This document shows, in pieces, positions 51,567 through 60,472 of a stretch of DNA of 64,000 nucleotides; the first letter of the stretch is position 1; every line of letters begins with the position of its first letter. The translations under genes and the position numbers were made by a program. The DNA is taken from the NCBI GenBank assembly GCA_964437505.1, contig CAYTGU010000002.1, positions 68,920-132,919 on the forward strand. The letters are read 5' to 3'. The notes beneath the pieces were generated by a model. That model did not search any database, was not told the origin of the DNA, and saw only the letters and a list, made by a program, of their open reading frames with translations. Source of the stretch: JAHJDO01 sp964437505 (GTDB lineage Bacteria > JAHJDO01).

Positions 51567-53267
51567 ATGGGTAGTTTAAACTCTTACCATAAACGTCGTA
51601 CGGCAATTGTTGTGATAGTAATAAATCTCGCTTTTCTTATTCTCATTGGGCGACTTTTTCATATCCAGATACTTCAGAATAAGAAGCTGTCTGAAGAAGC
51701 TAAAAAAATACAGAAGATGAAGATCTTATCAACTACTGAAAGAGGAAGAATTTACGACCGAAATTATAGAGAGTTAGCAATAAATATAAAGACATATACT
51801 CTTTACATCAGACCCAAAAACGTTGAAGACCCTAAGAATGTTTCTGAGCAATTAGGAAGAATTCTATTAAAAACCCCCAAATATATACTAGAACAGATTC
51901 AATCTCGTGAAAAGCTTTTTACTTTAAGTAGAAAATTATCTTCAGATATGTTTAATAATATCGCAGCATTAGATTTAAAGGGTATTCAACTTTGCCCGGA
52001 AAGTGCTAGGTTTTATCCAAAAGGGACATTAGGAAGTCATGTTATTGGGTTTGTCAGCCGTGATAACAAGGGATTAGAAGGAATAGAGAGGTTTTTTGAG
52101 CATGAGCTTGGTGGTAAAACAGGTTCTTATATAACCAGCAAAGATGCTAGAGGCAGGGAAGTTATTCCATTCAGATCGCATATATCCAGTTTATCGGACG
52201 GCGCAAATATTGTTCTTACTATAGATGAAATTATACAGCATATATTAGAGCGCGAATTAAATAAACTGGTTGAGAAATTCAGCCCTAAAAGTGTAACAGG
52301 AATTGTTATGAATCCAAATACAGGAGAGATACTTGCCCTAGCTAACAGACCAACATATAATCCAAATAACGCCGGAAGCTTTACTCATGATTGCAGAAGA
52401 AACAGAGCAGCAACAGATGCTTATGAACCTGGATCTACTTTCAAGGTCATAACAGCAGCAGCAGCTTTAAATAATAAAGTATTTGAGCCTGAGGACGTTA
52501 TTTTTGCTGAGAATGGCTCATATAGATTTATGAGACACACAATACACGATCATGATCCCTATGGAAAGATTACATTTGCTCAGGCGCTTGAGGTATCGAG
52601 TAATGTAGCATTTGCCAAGATAGGTATTAAGACTGGCGCAGAAGAGTTATATAAGTATATCAGATCATTCGGTTTTGGAGCAAGGACAGGTATAAAGCTT
52701 CCCGGGGAAGCTAAGGGTTTGCTGCGCTCTTTAAGTAGATGGTCAAAGCTTTCTGTTGGGGTCATTCCGTTTGGTCAGGAGATATCAGTAACGCCTATTC
52801 AGCTTATAACTGCAATATCAGCAGTTGCCAATGGAGGCAATTTAATGGCTCCTATGATTGTCAGTAGTATAGAGGATAAAGAGGGTAAAATAAAAAAAGA
52901 ATTCAAACCTAAGAAAGTTCGCAGAGTAGTTTCTCCTCAGACGAGCGAAATATTAACTGGGATATTAACAGGGGTTGTAAAAACCGGAACTGGTATCAAT
53001 GCGCAGATTGAAGGTTATACTATTGCAGGCAAGACAGGAACTGCTCAAAAGTACATACAAGGGAAGGGCTATTCCAATAAAAAATATGTAGCGTCTTTTA
53101 TAGGATTTTTGCCGGTGCCTAATCCACAAATAGCAATATTAATAATGGTGAATGAGCCTCATGGAGCATACTATGGATCTATTGTTGCAGCTCCTGCATT
53201 TAAGAATGTTGCGCAGGATGTGCTAAGATATCTTAATGTTTTCCCAGATCAGGGAGAGGAACAGTGA
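51567..53267 (+). CDS. ftsI: Division-specific class B penicillin-binding protein (FtsI/PBP3)
   Basis: The 566 residues have an N-terminal membrane anchor (about 13-33), a dimerisation domain with 'TTERGRIYDRNYRELAINI', and a transpeptidase domain with active-site SxxK 'EPGSTFKVI' (about 288), SxN 'SSNVAFAKIG' and KTG(T) 'IAGKTGTAQKYI'. No C-terminal PASTA domain is present. It cross-links septal peptidoglycan. The stop overlaps the murE GTG start by 4 bp. Confidence 0.97.
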   Translation: MGSLNSYHKRRTAIVVIVINLAFLILIGRLFHIQILQNKKLSEEAKKIQKMKILSTTERGRIYDRNYRELAINIKTYTLYIRPKNVEDPKNVSEQLGRILLKTPKYILEQIQSREKLFTLSRKLSSDMFNNIAALDLKGIQLCPESARFYPKGTLGSHVIGFVSRDNKGLEGIERFFEHELGGKTGSYITSKDARGREVIPFRSHISSLSDGANIVLTIDEIIQHILERELNKLVEKFSPKSVTGIVMNPNTGEILALANRPTYNPNNAGSFTHDCRRNRAATDAYEPGSTFKVITAAAALNNKVFEPEDVIFAENGSYRFMRHTIHDHDPYGKITFAQALEVSSNVAFAKIGIKTGAEELYKYIRSFGFGARTGIKLPGEAKGLLRSLSRWSKLSVGVIPFGQEISVTPIQLITAISAVANGGNLMAPMIVSSIEDKEGKIKKEFKPKKVRRVVSPQTSEILTGILTGVVKTGTGINAQIEGYTIAGKTGTAQKYIQGKGYSNKKYVASFIGFLPVPNPQIAILIMVNEPHGAYYGSIVAAPAFKNVAQDVLRYLNVFPDQGEEQ

Positions 53268-54739
53268 AATTACAGAAACTAATTTCTAATTTAGGGAGCT
53301 TTACTATATCCGGTAAGAAGGATATTGAGATTAATGGAATAGCTTCTAATTCCAACAACGTAAAGAGAGGTTTTATATTTATTAGTATTAAAGGGCCAAA
53401 GGTAGACGGACATAATTTTATTAACGATGCTATTTCCAGAGGAGCCGTTGCCATCATAGTAGAAAAAGATGTGGAAGTGCTAAAGGATATAACGATAGTA
53501 AGGGTGACTGATACAAAGAAGATCCTTCCCATAGTAGCAGATGAATTCTATAACTATCCTTCAAATAGAATGAACATTATTGGTGTAACAGGAACTAATG
53601 GCAAGACAACAACTACCTATTTTATTGATCAAATTCTTAGAAAAGCAGGCCACAAAACTGGAATAATTGGAACAATCAATTATCAAATAGGCGACAGGAT
53701 CATACCTGCTGTAAATACCACACCAGGCCCAATTCAATTAAGAGCATTGCTCCATCAGATGTTAGTGGCAAATATAGAGTATGCTGTAATGGAGGTTTCC
53801 TCTCACGCAATTGCTCAAAGAAGGATAGCCGGAATTGAATTTGACACATGTGTTTTTACTAATCTAACACCTGAACATTTAGATTACCACGGAACATTAG
53901 AAAAATATCAAGATACAAAGCTTCAGCTCTTTGAACAAATGGGAAAGAACAGTAAAAAGAATACTACTAAAAAAGCTATTATAAATATAGACGACCCTGC
54001 AAATAAACGATTTATTGATGTATGCCAGGTTGAGACTATTACCTATGGATTAAATACAAACGCATCTGTGTATGCAACTGATATAGAATCAACCCTTAAT
54101 GGTTCATGTTTTAAACTTCATATAGGCTCTGAAAGCATAGAGGTAAAGATTAATCTTGCAGGTAGATACAACATCTATAATGCGCTTGCAGGCGCAAGCG
54201 CTGTGTTAGCTTTTGGTTTATCTCTCAGTGAAATCAAATCCGGACTGAAAAGCTTAAAATCAGTTCCCGGCAGGTTTGAAAAAATAACCGCAAATGCGGG
54301 TTTTTGCATTATTGTTGACTATGCTCATACCCCGGACGGTATGAAACAAGTTCTTAGTGCTGCAAAAGCGTTAAAACCCAACAGAATAATAACAGTGTTC
54401 GGATGCGGGGGAGACAGAGACAAGTTGAAACGTCCGCAAATGGGAAAGATATCTTCAGAACTAAGCGATTATATTATCATTACCTCTGATAATCCAAGAA
54501 CTGAGGAGCCTATGAAGATTATTGAAGAAATTATTCAGGGTATTAAAGACACCAGCAGTTCTGTTCTTGAGATTATACCGGACAGAAAAAGCGCTATTAA
54601 GAGAGCTATAGAGCTTGCTAAAGAGAATGACATGGTAATGATTCTGGGTAAAGGGCACGAGACCTATCAGGTATTAAAAAACACAGTTGTTCCATTTGAC
54701 GACAGGCAGGTTGTGAAAGAGATATTGGGTAAAATATAG
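53264..54739 (+). CDS. murE: UDP-MurNAc-tripeptide (meso-DAP) ligase MurE
   Basis: GTG start overlaps the ftsI stop (GTGA). The 491 residues have the ATP site 'IGVTGTNGKTTTTYFIDQIL', 'NTTPGPIQLRALLHQM', 'HLDYHGTLEKYQDTKLQLF', 'VDYAHTPDGMKQVL' and 'ITSDNPRTEEPM'. The DNPR motif indicates meso-diaminopimelate as the added residue. The cluster then breaks: murF lies 3.3 kb further on, after an accessory island. Confidence 0.97.
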   Translation: MKLQKLISNLGSFTISGKKDIEINGIASNSNNVKRGFIFISIKGPKVDGHNFINDAISRGAVAIIVEKDVEVLKDITIVRVTDTKKILPIVADEFYNYPSNRMNIIGVTGTNGKTTTTYFIDQILRKAGHKTGIIGTINYQIGDRIIPAVNTTPGPIQLRALLHQMLVANIEYAVMEVSSHAIAQRRIAGIEFDTCVFTNLTPEHLDYHGTLEKYQDTKLQLFEQMGKNSKKNTTKKAIINIDDPANKRFIDVCQVETITYGLNTNASVYATDIESTLNGSCFKLHIGSESIEVKINLAGRYNIYNALAGASAVLAFGLSLSEIKSGLKSLKSVPGRFEKITANAGFCIIVDYAHTPDGMKQVLSAAKALKPNRIITVFGCGGDRDKLKRPQMGKISSELSDYIIITSDNPRTEEPMKIIEEIIQGIKDTSSSVLEIIPDRKSAIKRAIELAKENDMVMILGKGHETYQVLKNTVVPFDDRQVVKEILGKI

Positions 54740-54814
54740 GTTTTTATGCGAGGCTATGGTATAATTTAAGACCAAAGAGTCGGTAACAATAAAGCGGGTC
54801 AGGGTGTTTGGGGT

Positions 54815-55132
54815 ATGAGAAAAATCGTAAGTAAAGACAAGCCAGAATTCCTAAAGAAATATTTTTGGGATATTGATTTTGATAAGATTAATCTTGAAAC
54901 TCGCAAGATATATGTTCTAAAGCGTCTTCTGGAATATGGCGATGAGAATGCTGTTGATTGGATGTGGAAGAATTTTGAAAAAAGAGATATAAAAAATGCA
55001 TTATCTAATTTTCGCGGATATTCTCAAAAAACTGCTAATTTTTGGGCTTTGATATTAGATATACCAAGAAAGGATGTGTTATGTTTGAAGAAACTTTCGT
55101 CAAAGGAGCCAAAGATATTCTGGCCTTATTAG
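54815..55132 (+). CDS. DUF6922-type protein (antitoxin-like partner of an AbiEii module)
   Basis: The 105 residues 'FLKKYFWDIDFDKINLETRKIYVLKRLLEYGDENAVDWMWKNF' and 'SQKTANFWALILDIPRKDVLCLKK' match a small family that, as I recall it, regularly precedes AbiEii-type nucleotidyltransferase genes. It overlaps the next small frame by 52 bp, as in complete modules. The partner toxin is deleted here (55081-55184). A TATAAT-like box (54761-54766) lies upstream. Confidence 0.7.
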   Translation: MRKIVSKDKPEFLKKYFWDIDFDKINLETRKIYVLKRLLEYGDENAVDWMWKNFEKRDIKNALSNFRGYSQKTANFWALILDIPRKDVLCLKKLSSKEPKIFWPY

Positions 55133-55184
55133 AAAAAAGCGAAAGAGTTTTTTTGAAGAAGAAATAAAAAAGATAGTTCCGTAG
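55081..55184 (+). pseudogene. Gutted AbiEii-type nucleotidyltransferase toxin
   Basis: The frame begins MFEETFVKGAKDILALLEKS, the usual N-terminus of AbiEii-type proteins. After about 21 codons the sequence jumps into another frame reading 'KRKSFFEEEIKKIVP' and a stop (55182-55184), which is the usual C-terminus. The catalytic middle (GGTALxLxxGHR...DxDFF) is missing, so an internal deletion removed the toxin. Confidence 0.7.
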
Positions 55185-55268
55185 TTCGTTTTGATGACGA
55201 GGTTTCAAGCAGTTTGAGCTAAAGTAGCAGTAAACGTTCAATGATTGATGTTGGAGGAGGAAAACAAT

Positions 55269-55838
55269 ATGAATAAAACAGAAGAATTTGTATTTATTGG
55301 ATTTTGGAAACGTGTATTAACGAAACTTATCGATGCTGCAATTAGCTGGATATTTATTCCCATCACTATGCCCTTGATGTATTGGGAGATTAAAAATCGA
55401 AGTATTATGTTTACTACAACATTTTCAATAGTATGGACCTTAATTTTTCTTTATTTGGTTGTTAAGTTTGGAGGCACACCTGGCAAATTATTGATAAAAG
55501 CAAGGATTGTTAACAAAAATGGAGATTATTTAGATTGGAAAAGAGCTATTCTTAGAGCTCTCCCTGCAATAATTATTTCAATAAATACGGTTTTGTTACT
55601 TTATAATGTAGCAAATTCATATGTAGAGTTACCGATGAAATTAACTTTTTTAGAACTTGGAAAACTATATCAACAACATGGAGGGATGTACAATAAACTG
55701 CAAACAATAATTGGCCTGTTTGTTTGTGTAGACTATGGTGCTGTGTTATTTAATAAAAAGAAAAGGGCAATTCACGATTTTATTGCAGGGAGTTTTGTTG
55801 TAACAAAAAAGTCATATTTAGAAACTAAAAACCTCTAA
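55269..55838 (+). CDS. RDD-family membrane protein
   Basis: I chose ATG 55269 because GGAGGAGG lies at 55253-55260; an upstream ATG at 55245 precedes the RBS. The 189 residues have the RDD signature 'FWKRVLTKLIDAAISWIF' (R and D in the first helix), 'FGGTPGKLLIKARIVNKNGDYLDWKRAILR' and 'DYGAVLFNKKKRAIHDFIAGSFVV'. Three to four membrane helices are seen. RDD proteins are often linked to ion or solute transport or stress; the function here is unknown. Confidence 0.85.
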   Translation: MNKTEEFVFIGFWKRVLTKLIDAAISWIFIPITMPLMYWEIKNRSIMFTTTFSIVWTLIFLYLVVKFGGTPGKLLIKARIVNKNGDYLDWKRAILRALPAIIISINTVLLLYNVANSYVELPMKLTFLELGKLYQQHGGMYNKLQTIIGLFVCVDYGAVLFNKKKRAIHDFIAGSFVVTKKSYLETKNL

Positions 55839-55848
55839 CAATGCGATC

Positions 55849-55874
55849 GAGCGAACGGCGTTTCGCCGTCGCTC
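55849..55874. repeat. GC-rich palindrome
   Basis: GAGCG(A)ACGGCG, TTT and CGCCGTCGCTC form an 11-bp stem with one bulge. No T-run follows on either side, so it is a repeat-type hairpin rather than a classical terminator. Confidence 0.5.
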
Positions 55875-55883
55875 ATCTCTACG

Positions 55884-55976
55884 TAGGGACACATCCCATT
55901 TTTCTTAAGACTCGGAGATAAATTTACTCAATCCCTTAAATACCCGGATTCCCCAATCAAGCAGGAGAATGACAAA
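55884..55976. repeat. Dispersed repeat, copy B
   Basis: It shares a 21-bp identical block (55956-55976) plus looser upstream similarity with the copy at 42566-42647. It sits between the RDD gene and the DarTG module. Confidence 0.55.
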
Positions 55977-56105
55977 GAGATTGCTTCTAAATAACGAAAA
56001 TTCTTGCTCTCACCAAATCTACAGATAACCGCCAGCTAAAGCAAGCGGTTGCGGTGGAGTGGACAACAGACTGCTTCATCTGTTTGTTGGAACAAGCAAT
56101 TAAAA

Positions 56106-56143
56106 TATTTATTAAATTCCTGAAATGTAGTAGATTGTCGGTA
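56106..56143. repeat. Direct repeat, left copy flanking DarTG
   Basis: This 38-bp segment matches 57968-58005 at 35 of 38 positions in the same orientation. The right copy ends at the A of the murF start codon, so this left copy looks like a decayed duplicate of the murF upstream region. Confidence 0.8.
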
Positions 56144-56179
56144 ACGAAGTAGTATACGTATGAGAGATAGAAATAATTT

Positions 56180-56764
56180 ATGAATAAAAGTGATATTGTA
56201 GAATTGTATTTCATTACATATATCGAGAATGTTTCTTCAGTTCTAAAGAGAGGGATATTGTCGCATAATAAATCACGAAACATTAATTTTCGTGATATTT
56301 CTGAAAGTGGAGTGCAGGAGCGTAGGGCAAGAAAGAAGATACTAGGTATTAATAAAAGTTTGCACGATTATGCTAATTTGTATTTTGACGCACATAATCC
56401 TATGCTAAGCGTACGAAGGTCAGAAAATAATGAAATTTGTGTTCTCAGAATAGATAGTTCAGTTTTAAATATTGAAGGCGTTATAGTAACGGATAAAAAT
56501 GCGGCAAGAGAATGTTGGTTCAAGCCTGTGGATGAAGGGATTACACTGTTAGATAAGAATGAAGTTTATGCGGAATTTTGGTTGCACAGTGATTATTTAG
56601 AACAAGAGCGTTTAAAAGGGATAAAATGTGCGGAAGTGTTAGTGCCAGATTACGTTCATCCGGATTACATTATTGGCGCATACGTTGCTAATAATACGGC
56701 CTTAAATAAATTGTGTAATTTACCAAATTTGAATGCTATAATAAAAAGTGAGTTATTTTTCTAA
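56180..56764 (+). CDS. darT: DarT-type DNA ADP-ribosyltransferase toxin
   Basis: The 194 residues match the DarT (DUF4433) family: an N-terminal 'YFITYIENVSSVLKRGILSHNKS', the 'LHDYANLYFDAHNPMLSVRR' segment (NAD-binding Arg region) and, near the C-terminus, 'CAEVLVPDYVHPDYI', which carries the catalytic Glu position. DarT ADP-ribosylates thymidine in single-stranded DNA and is lethal without its antitoxin. The antitoxin gene follows after 13 bp. No clear RBS is seen upstream. Confidence 0.88.
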   Translation: MNKSDIVELYFITYIENVSSVLKRGILSHNKSRNINFRDISESGVQERRARKKILGINKSLHDYANLYFDAHNPMLSVRRSENNEICVLRIDSSVLNIEGVIVTDKNAARECWFKPVDEGITLLDKNEVYAEFWLHSDYLEQERLKGIKCAEVLVPDYVHPDYIIGAYVANNTALNKLCNLPNLNAIIKSELFF

Positions 56765-56777
56765 ATAAGAGATAATT

Positions 56778-57890
56778 ATGAAAGTTTTAATTGGTGACAT
56801 TTTTAATTCGGAGGCACAAACACTTGTTAATACTGTTAATTGCGTGGGAATAATGGGGAAAGGGATTGCCGCAGAGTTTAAAAAGCGTTTCTCTGAGATG
56901 TTTAAGGATTATGTTACACGGTGCGAACGGAAAAGTGTTAAGCCGGGAATACCGTATTTATTTGAAGTAGGAATGTTTTCTCCTCAAATAATCAATTTCC
57001 CTACAAAAACCCATTGGCGTGCGGCTTCTCGTATTGAAGACATTGAAAAAGGGTTAAAACTTTTGTCTGAAAAGTATAAAGAGTGGAACATTGAGTCTAT
57101 TGCAATTCCTCCTCTTGGGTGTGGTAATGGGCAATTACTTTGGGAATCAGTTGGTCCGCTTATTTATAAATACGTATCCAAGTGGGATATCCCTGTGAAG
57201 ATGTATGCGCCATATGGCACTCGTCCATCGCAATTAACGATTGAGTTTTTGTCAAAAGAATTTAGTTTGAAACGAACCGGATCCGGTATGAGAATATTAC
57301 AAAAATTGAACCCAGCGTGGGTAATTTTAGCTGAAGTTATTTATCGCATTGAACAACAAAAGTATCATATGCCGGTAGGACGTACTATATTTCAAAAAAT
57401 TGCTTATGTTGCAACTGCTTTAGGTTTACCGACAGAGTTGAATTATGTGAGAGCATCTTTTGGTCCGTATTGTCGTGAGTTGGATAGCGTAAAGAGAAGA
57501 TTAGCAAATGCGGGCTTAATTCAAGAACAAAAACTAGGGAGAATGTATAGAGTTCGTCCAGGTTTAGATTATTCTCTCGCTCGGGATAAATATAGCGAAG
57601 ACATTAAAAAATGGGGTGGTTTAATTGATAAAACAGCTGATTTGTTTTTACGTTTGGATACACATAAAGCAGAAGTTGTGGCGACAGTTTTATTTATTGA
57701 AAAAGAATTGAATAAGGAAGGCGAGATAGCAGAGCAAGATGTTTTAAATGAAGTAATGAGGTGGAAACAAAAACGCAAACCGCCTTTAAATGAAAATGAT
57801 GTTGCTGAAACTATCCGTAATTTAGGTGTTTTAAGATGGTTTAATTTAAGAGCCTCTCGTGGATTACCTATCAATCAACCAGATTTTTAG
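56778..57890 (+). CDS. darG: DarG-type macrodomain antitoxin (DNA ADP-ribosyl glycohydrolase)
   Basis: Residues 1-155 form a macrodomain with 'GDIFNSEAQTLVNTVNCVGIMGKGIAAEFKKRFSEMFKDY', 'INFPTKTHWRAASRIEDIEKGL' and 'IAIPPLGCGNGQLLWE'. It removes ADP-ribose from DNA. Residues of about 175-370 are the DarG C-terminal domain, which directly binds DarT ('WVILAEVIYRIEQQKYHMPVGRTIFQKIAYVATALGLPT'). It is full length (370 aa), coupled to darT, and bounded downstream by the right direct repeat. Confidence 0.9.
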   Translation: MKVLIGDIFNSEAQTLVNTVNCVGIMGKGIAAEFKKRFSEMFKDYVTRCERKSVKPGIPYLFEVGMFSPQIINFPTKTHWRAASRIEDIEKGLKLLSEKYKEWNIESIAIPPLGCGNGQLLWESVGPLIYKYVSKWDIPVKMYAPYGTRPSQLTIEFLSKEFSLKRTGSGMRILQKLNPAWVILAEVIYRIEQQKYHMPVGRTIFQKIAYVATALGLPTELNYVRASFGPYCRELDSVKRRLANAGLIQEQKLGRMYRVRPGLDYSLARDKYSEDIKKWGGLIDKTADLFLRLDTHKAEVVATVLFIEKELNKEGEIAEQDVLNEVMRWKQKRKPPLNENDVAETIRNLGVLRWFNLRASRGLPINQPDF

Positions 57891-57967
57891 ACATAATTCA
57901 ATAAAAAATTCTACAAATACTTCGTTTTCTGTTATATTTACGGAAGGGACAATTTTATACGAAAGTC

Positions 57968-58005
57968 TATTTATTAAATTCCCAAAATGTAGTAGATTGT
58001 CAGTA
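57968..58005. repeat. Direct repeat, right copy flanking DarTG
   Basis: This is the right-hand copy of the 38-bp repeat (35/38 identical to 56106-56143). Its last base is the A of the murF ATG, so it includes the immediate murF upstream sequence. Confidence 0.8.
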
Positions 58006-59375
58006 TGGAATCATTGTATGTAAACGAGGTAATAGAAGCTACCAAAGGCAAGCTTGTCAAAGGCGATAAAAATTTCCAGATTAGAAGCATATCAATAGAC
58101 TCCCGCAGTATAAAAAAAGGTGACTTATTTATTGCAATTAAGGGAGAGAATTTTGATGGGCACGATTTTATCGGTAATGCCATAAAAAATGGCGCATCAG
58201 GGATTATTCTTTCCAGTCTGTCTCCGGACACTCAGAATTCAGTTTCTGTTATTATCAAAGTAGGCGATACTCTTAAAGCACTCCAAGATTTAGCAAAATA
58301 TTATAGGGGAAAATTTGATATTCCGATTGTTGGCATTACAGGCAGTAACGGGAAGACCACTGTTAAGGATATGACAGAGAGCATACTCTCTCAGAAGCTT
58401 AGAATAACAGGGACTATTGGGAATTATAATAATCAAGTTGGGGTTCCGCTTACAGTGTTTAGACTATCAAAGGATAGCGAAGTCGGTATCTTTGAGACGG
58501 GGATAAGTTCATATACAGAAATGGAAAATCTTGGAGAGATTATCTGTCCGGATATTGCAGTTATAACGAATATAAATATAGCTCATATGCAGTATTTTAA
58601 AACAGTTAAGAATCTGGTAAATGCAAAGGCAAAGCTGCTGGATTTTGTTCCTAAGGAAGGTGTCGCGATTCTAAATGCAGATGATAAATATTTTAGCTTT
58701 CTCAAAGCCAGTGCAAAATGCAGGGTTATATCATTTGGCATAAAGAATAAGGCTGATGTTATGGCTAAGGATATTAGTTTATTGTCTACAGGAACAAAAT
58801 TTCTTTTAAATGACGCTGTTAAAATAACTCTGCCTGTACCCGGAATTCATAATGTGTATAATGCATTAGCTGCTGCCAGTGTCTCTTTGCAGTTTTCTAA
58901 AGATATAAATCTTATAAGAGATGGCTTGCGGAACTTCAAACCTCCTAAGATGAGAATGCAAACAATAAAGGTAAAAGATATTACTGTAATAAATGACGCA
59001 TATAATGCAAACCCGGCTTCAACCAGAGCAGCTTTAGAAGTGCTTGGGAATATTAATTCAAAGGGCAGAAAAGTTTTTATTTTTGGTAATATGCTTGAGC
59101 TTGGTGCCTGCGAGGTGTCAGAGCATAAAAAGATTGGAAAACTTGTTTTGGAATCTCAAATAGACATATTTATAACTATAGGAAAACTAGCTGGATTATC
59201 AGCTGTTACTGCAGAAGAGAACGGGCTCAATGGAAACAAGATATTCTCATTCGAAAACACAGAGAAGGTTGAAGAAAAATTATTGAGCATACTGGAAAGT
59301 AATGATACTCTGTTATTAAAGGGTTCAAGAGCAATGCATCTTGAGAACATACTTGAAATATTAAAGGGATTATAA
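58005..59375 (+). CDS. murF: UDP-MurNAc-tripeptide-D-alanyl-D-alanine ligase MurF
   Basis: The 456 residues have 'SIDSRSIKKGDLFIAIKGENFDGHDFI', the ATP site 'GITGSNGKTTVKDMTESIL', 'TIGNYNNQVGVPLT', 'INDAYNANPASTRAALEVL' and 'LLLKGSRAMHLE'. It adds D-Ala-D-Ala to the muropeptide precursor. It is separated from murE by the accessory island; its start codon is the end of a direct repeat, and no clear Shine-Dalgarno sequence remains. Its stop overlaps mraY (TAATG). Confidence 0.96.
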   Translation: MESLYVNEVIEATKGKLVKGDKNFQIRSISIDSRSIKKGDLFIAIKGENFDGHDFIGNAIKNGASGIILSSLSPDTQNSVSVIIKVGDTLKALQDLAKYYRGKFDIPIVGITGSNGKTTVKDMTESILSQKLRITGTIGNYNNQVGVPLTVFRLSKDSEVGIFETGISSYTEMENLGEIICPDIAVITNINIAHMQYFKTVKNLVNAKAKLLDFVPKEGVAILNADDKYFSFLKASAKCRVISFGIKNKADVMAKDISLLSTGTKFLLNDAVKITLPVPGIHNVYNALAAASVSLQFSKDINLIRDGLRNFKPPKMRMQTIKVKDITVINDAYNANPASTRAALEVLGNINSKGRKVFIFGNMLELGACEVSEHKKIGKLVLESQIDIFITIGKLAGLSAVTAEENGLNGNKIFSFENTEKVEEKLLSILESNDTLLLKGSRAMHLENILEILKGL

Positions 59376-60472
59376 TGTTTTATTATCTTTTTTATTCTCT
59401 TCGCAATGTATGGAGCGGGTTTAATGTTTTTAAGTATATTACATTTCGCGCAGGATGCGCAGCTGCAACTGCTCTTTTATTAAGTATATTTCTAGGTCCA
59501 TGGGTTATAAGAAAATTGCAGGAGTTGAATATCGGACAGTATATCAGAAGGGGAGAATGTCCTGATCTGTTCACTCTTCATCAAAAGAAACAAGGTACTC
59601 CCACTATGGGCGGGGTTCTAATAATTCTGGTTTTGCTGATTACCACATTATTATGGACTGATTTGACAAACAGATACGTAGTGCTTGTTTTACTCATAAC
59701 TCTGGGACTGGGCGGGGTTGGCTTTATTGATGACTATCTAAAAATACATAAAAAGAATGCCAAAGGACTTAAGATAAGCGCAAAATTATTAGGCCAGCTC
59801 ATTATTGCTGGTGTTATAGGCCTCTATCTTTATTATAATCCGGTAAATTCCGAGTTTGCCACAAAGCTTGGATTCCCATTTTTCAAAAGTTTCTTTATAG
59901 ATTTAGGCTATTTCTATATTCCGTTTGTTATGCTGGTTATTGTCGGGGCTTCAAATGCAGTTAATTTTACGGATGGGCTTGACGGACTAGCTATTGGATG
60001 CACAATGATGGTTTCTGTTACGTTCATTATAGTAACATATTTGTGCGGACATGTAGTATTCAGTAAATACCTGCATATTATAAACGTTGTTGGAAGCGGA
60101 GAACTTGCTGTGTTCTGCGCCGCTCTGGTAGGAGCAAGTCTGGGTTTTCTCTGGTTCAATTGCTATCCTGCAGAGATATTCATGGGGGATACAGGTTCCC
60201 TTGCAATAGGTGGGGCGCTTGGTTTTGTATCTGTGATTGTAAAACAGGAGATATTGCTGGTCATAGCCGGAGGTATTTTTGTTATAGAGGCTATATCCGT
60301 TATTATTCAGATCATCTCCTTTCGTACGACAGGGAAAAGAGTGTTTTTAATAGCTCCATTGCATCATCATTTTGAAAAAAAAGGCTGGGATGAACCAAAG
60401 GTTACAATTAGATTCTGGATAGTATCTATAATTTTTGCTCTTATAAGCCTTGCAACGCTGAAAGTAAGATAA
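59375..60472 (+). CDS. mraY: Phospho-MurNAc-pentapeptide transferase MraY
   Basis: The 365-residue polytopic enzyme has 'HQKKQGTPTMGGVLII', 'GFIDDYLKIHKKNAKGL', 'NAVNFTDGLDGLAIG', 'AEIFMGDTGSLAIGG' and 'LIAPLHHHFEKKGW'. It makes lipid I on undecaprenyl phosphate. It overlaps murF upstream and mutS downstream (TAATG), so mutS is translated from the same transcript. Confidence 0.98.
   Translation: MFYYLFYSLRNVWSGFNVFKYITFRAGCAAATALLLSIFLGPWVIRKLQELNIGQYIRRGECPDLFTLHQKKQGTPTMGGVLIILVLLITTLLWTDLTNRYVVLVLLITLGLGGVGFIDDYLKIHKKNAKGLKISAKLLGQLIIAGVIGLYLYYNPVNSEFATKLGFPFFKSFFIDLGYFYIPFVMLVIVGASNAVNFTDGLDGLAIGCTMMVSVTFIIVTYLCGHVVFSKYLHIINVVGSGELAVFCAALVGASLGFLWFNCYPAEIFMGDTGSLAIGGALGFVSVIVKQEILLVIAGGIFVIEAISVIIQIISFRTTGKRVFLIAPLHHHFEKKGWDEPKVTIRFWIVSIIFALISLATLKVR

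Larger units (their letters stand above)
55839..56179. other. Gene-free stretch with palindromes and repeats
   Basis: No gene is found. The stretch holds a hairpin (55849-55874), a dispersed repeat copy (55884-55976), a second palindrome AACCGC...GCGGTT (56027-56050) and the left 38-bp direct repeat (56106-56143). It is the junction between the RDD gene and the DarTG insertion. Confidence 0.7.

Noticed and set aside
55987..56283. Minus-strand 98-codon frame between the RDD gene and darT
   Set aside because: It overlaps palindromic repeats and the 5' end of darT and has no domain; the region is better explained as repeats.
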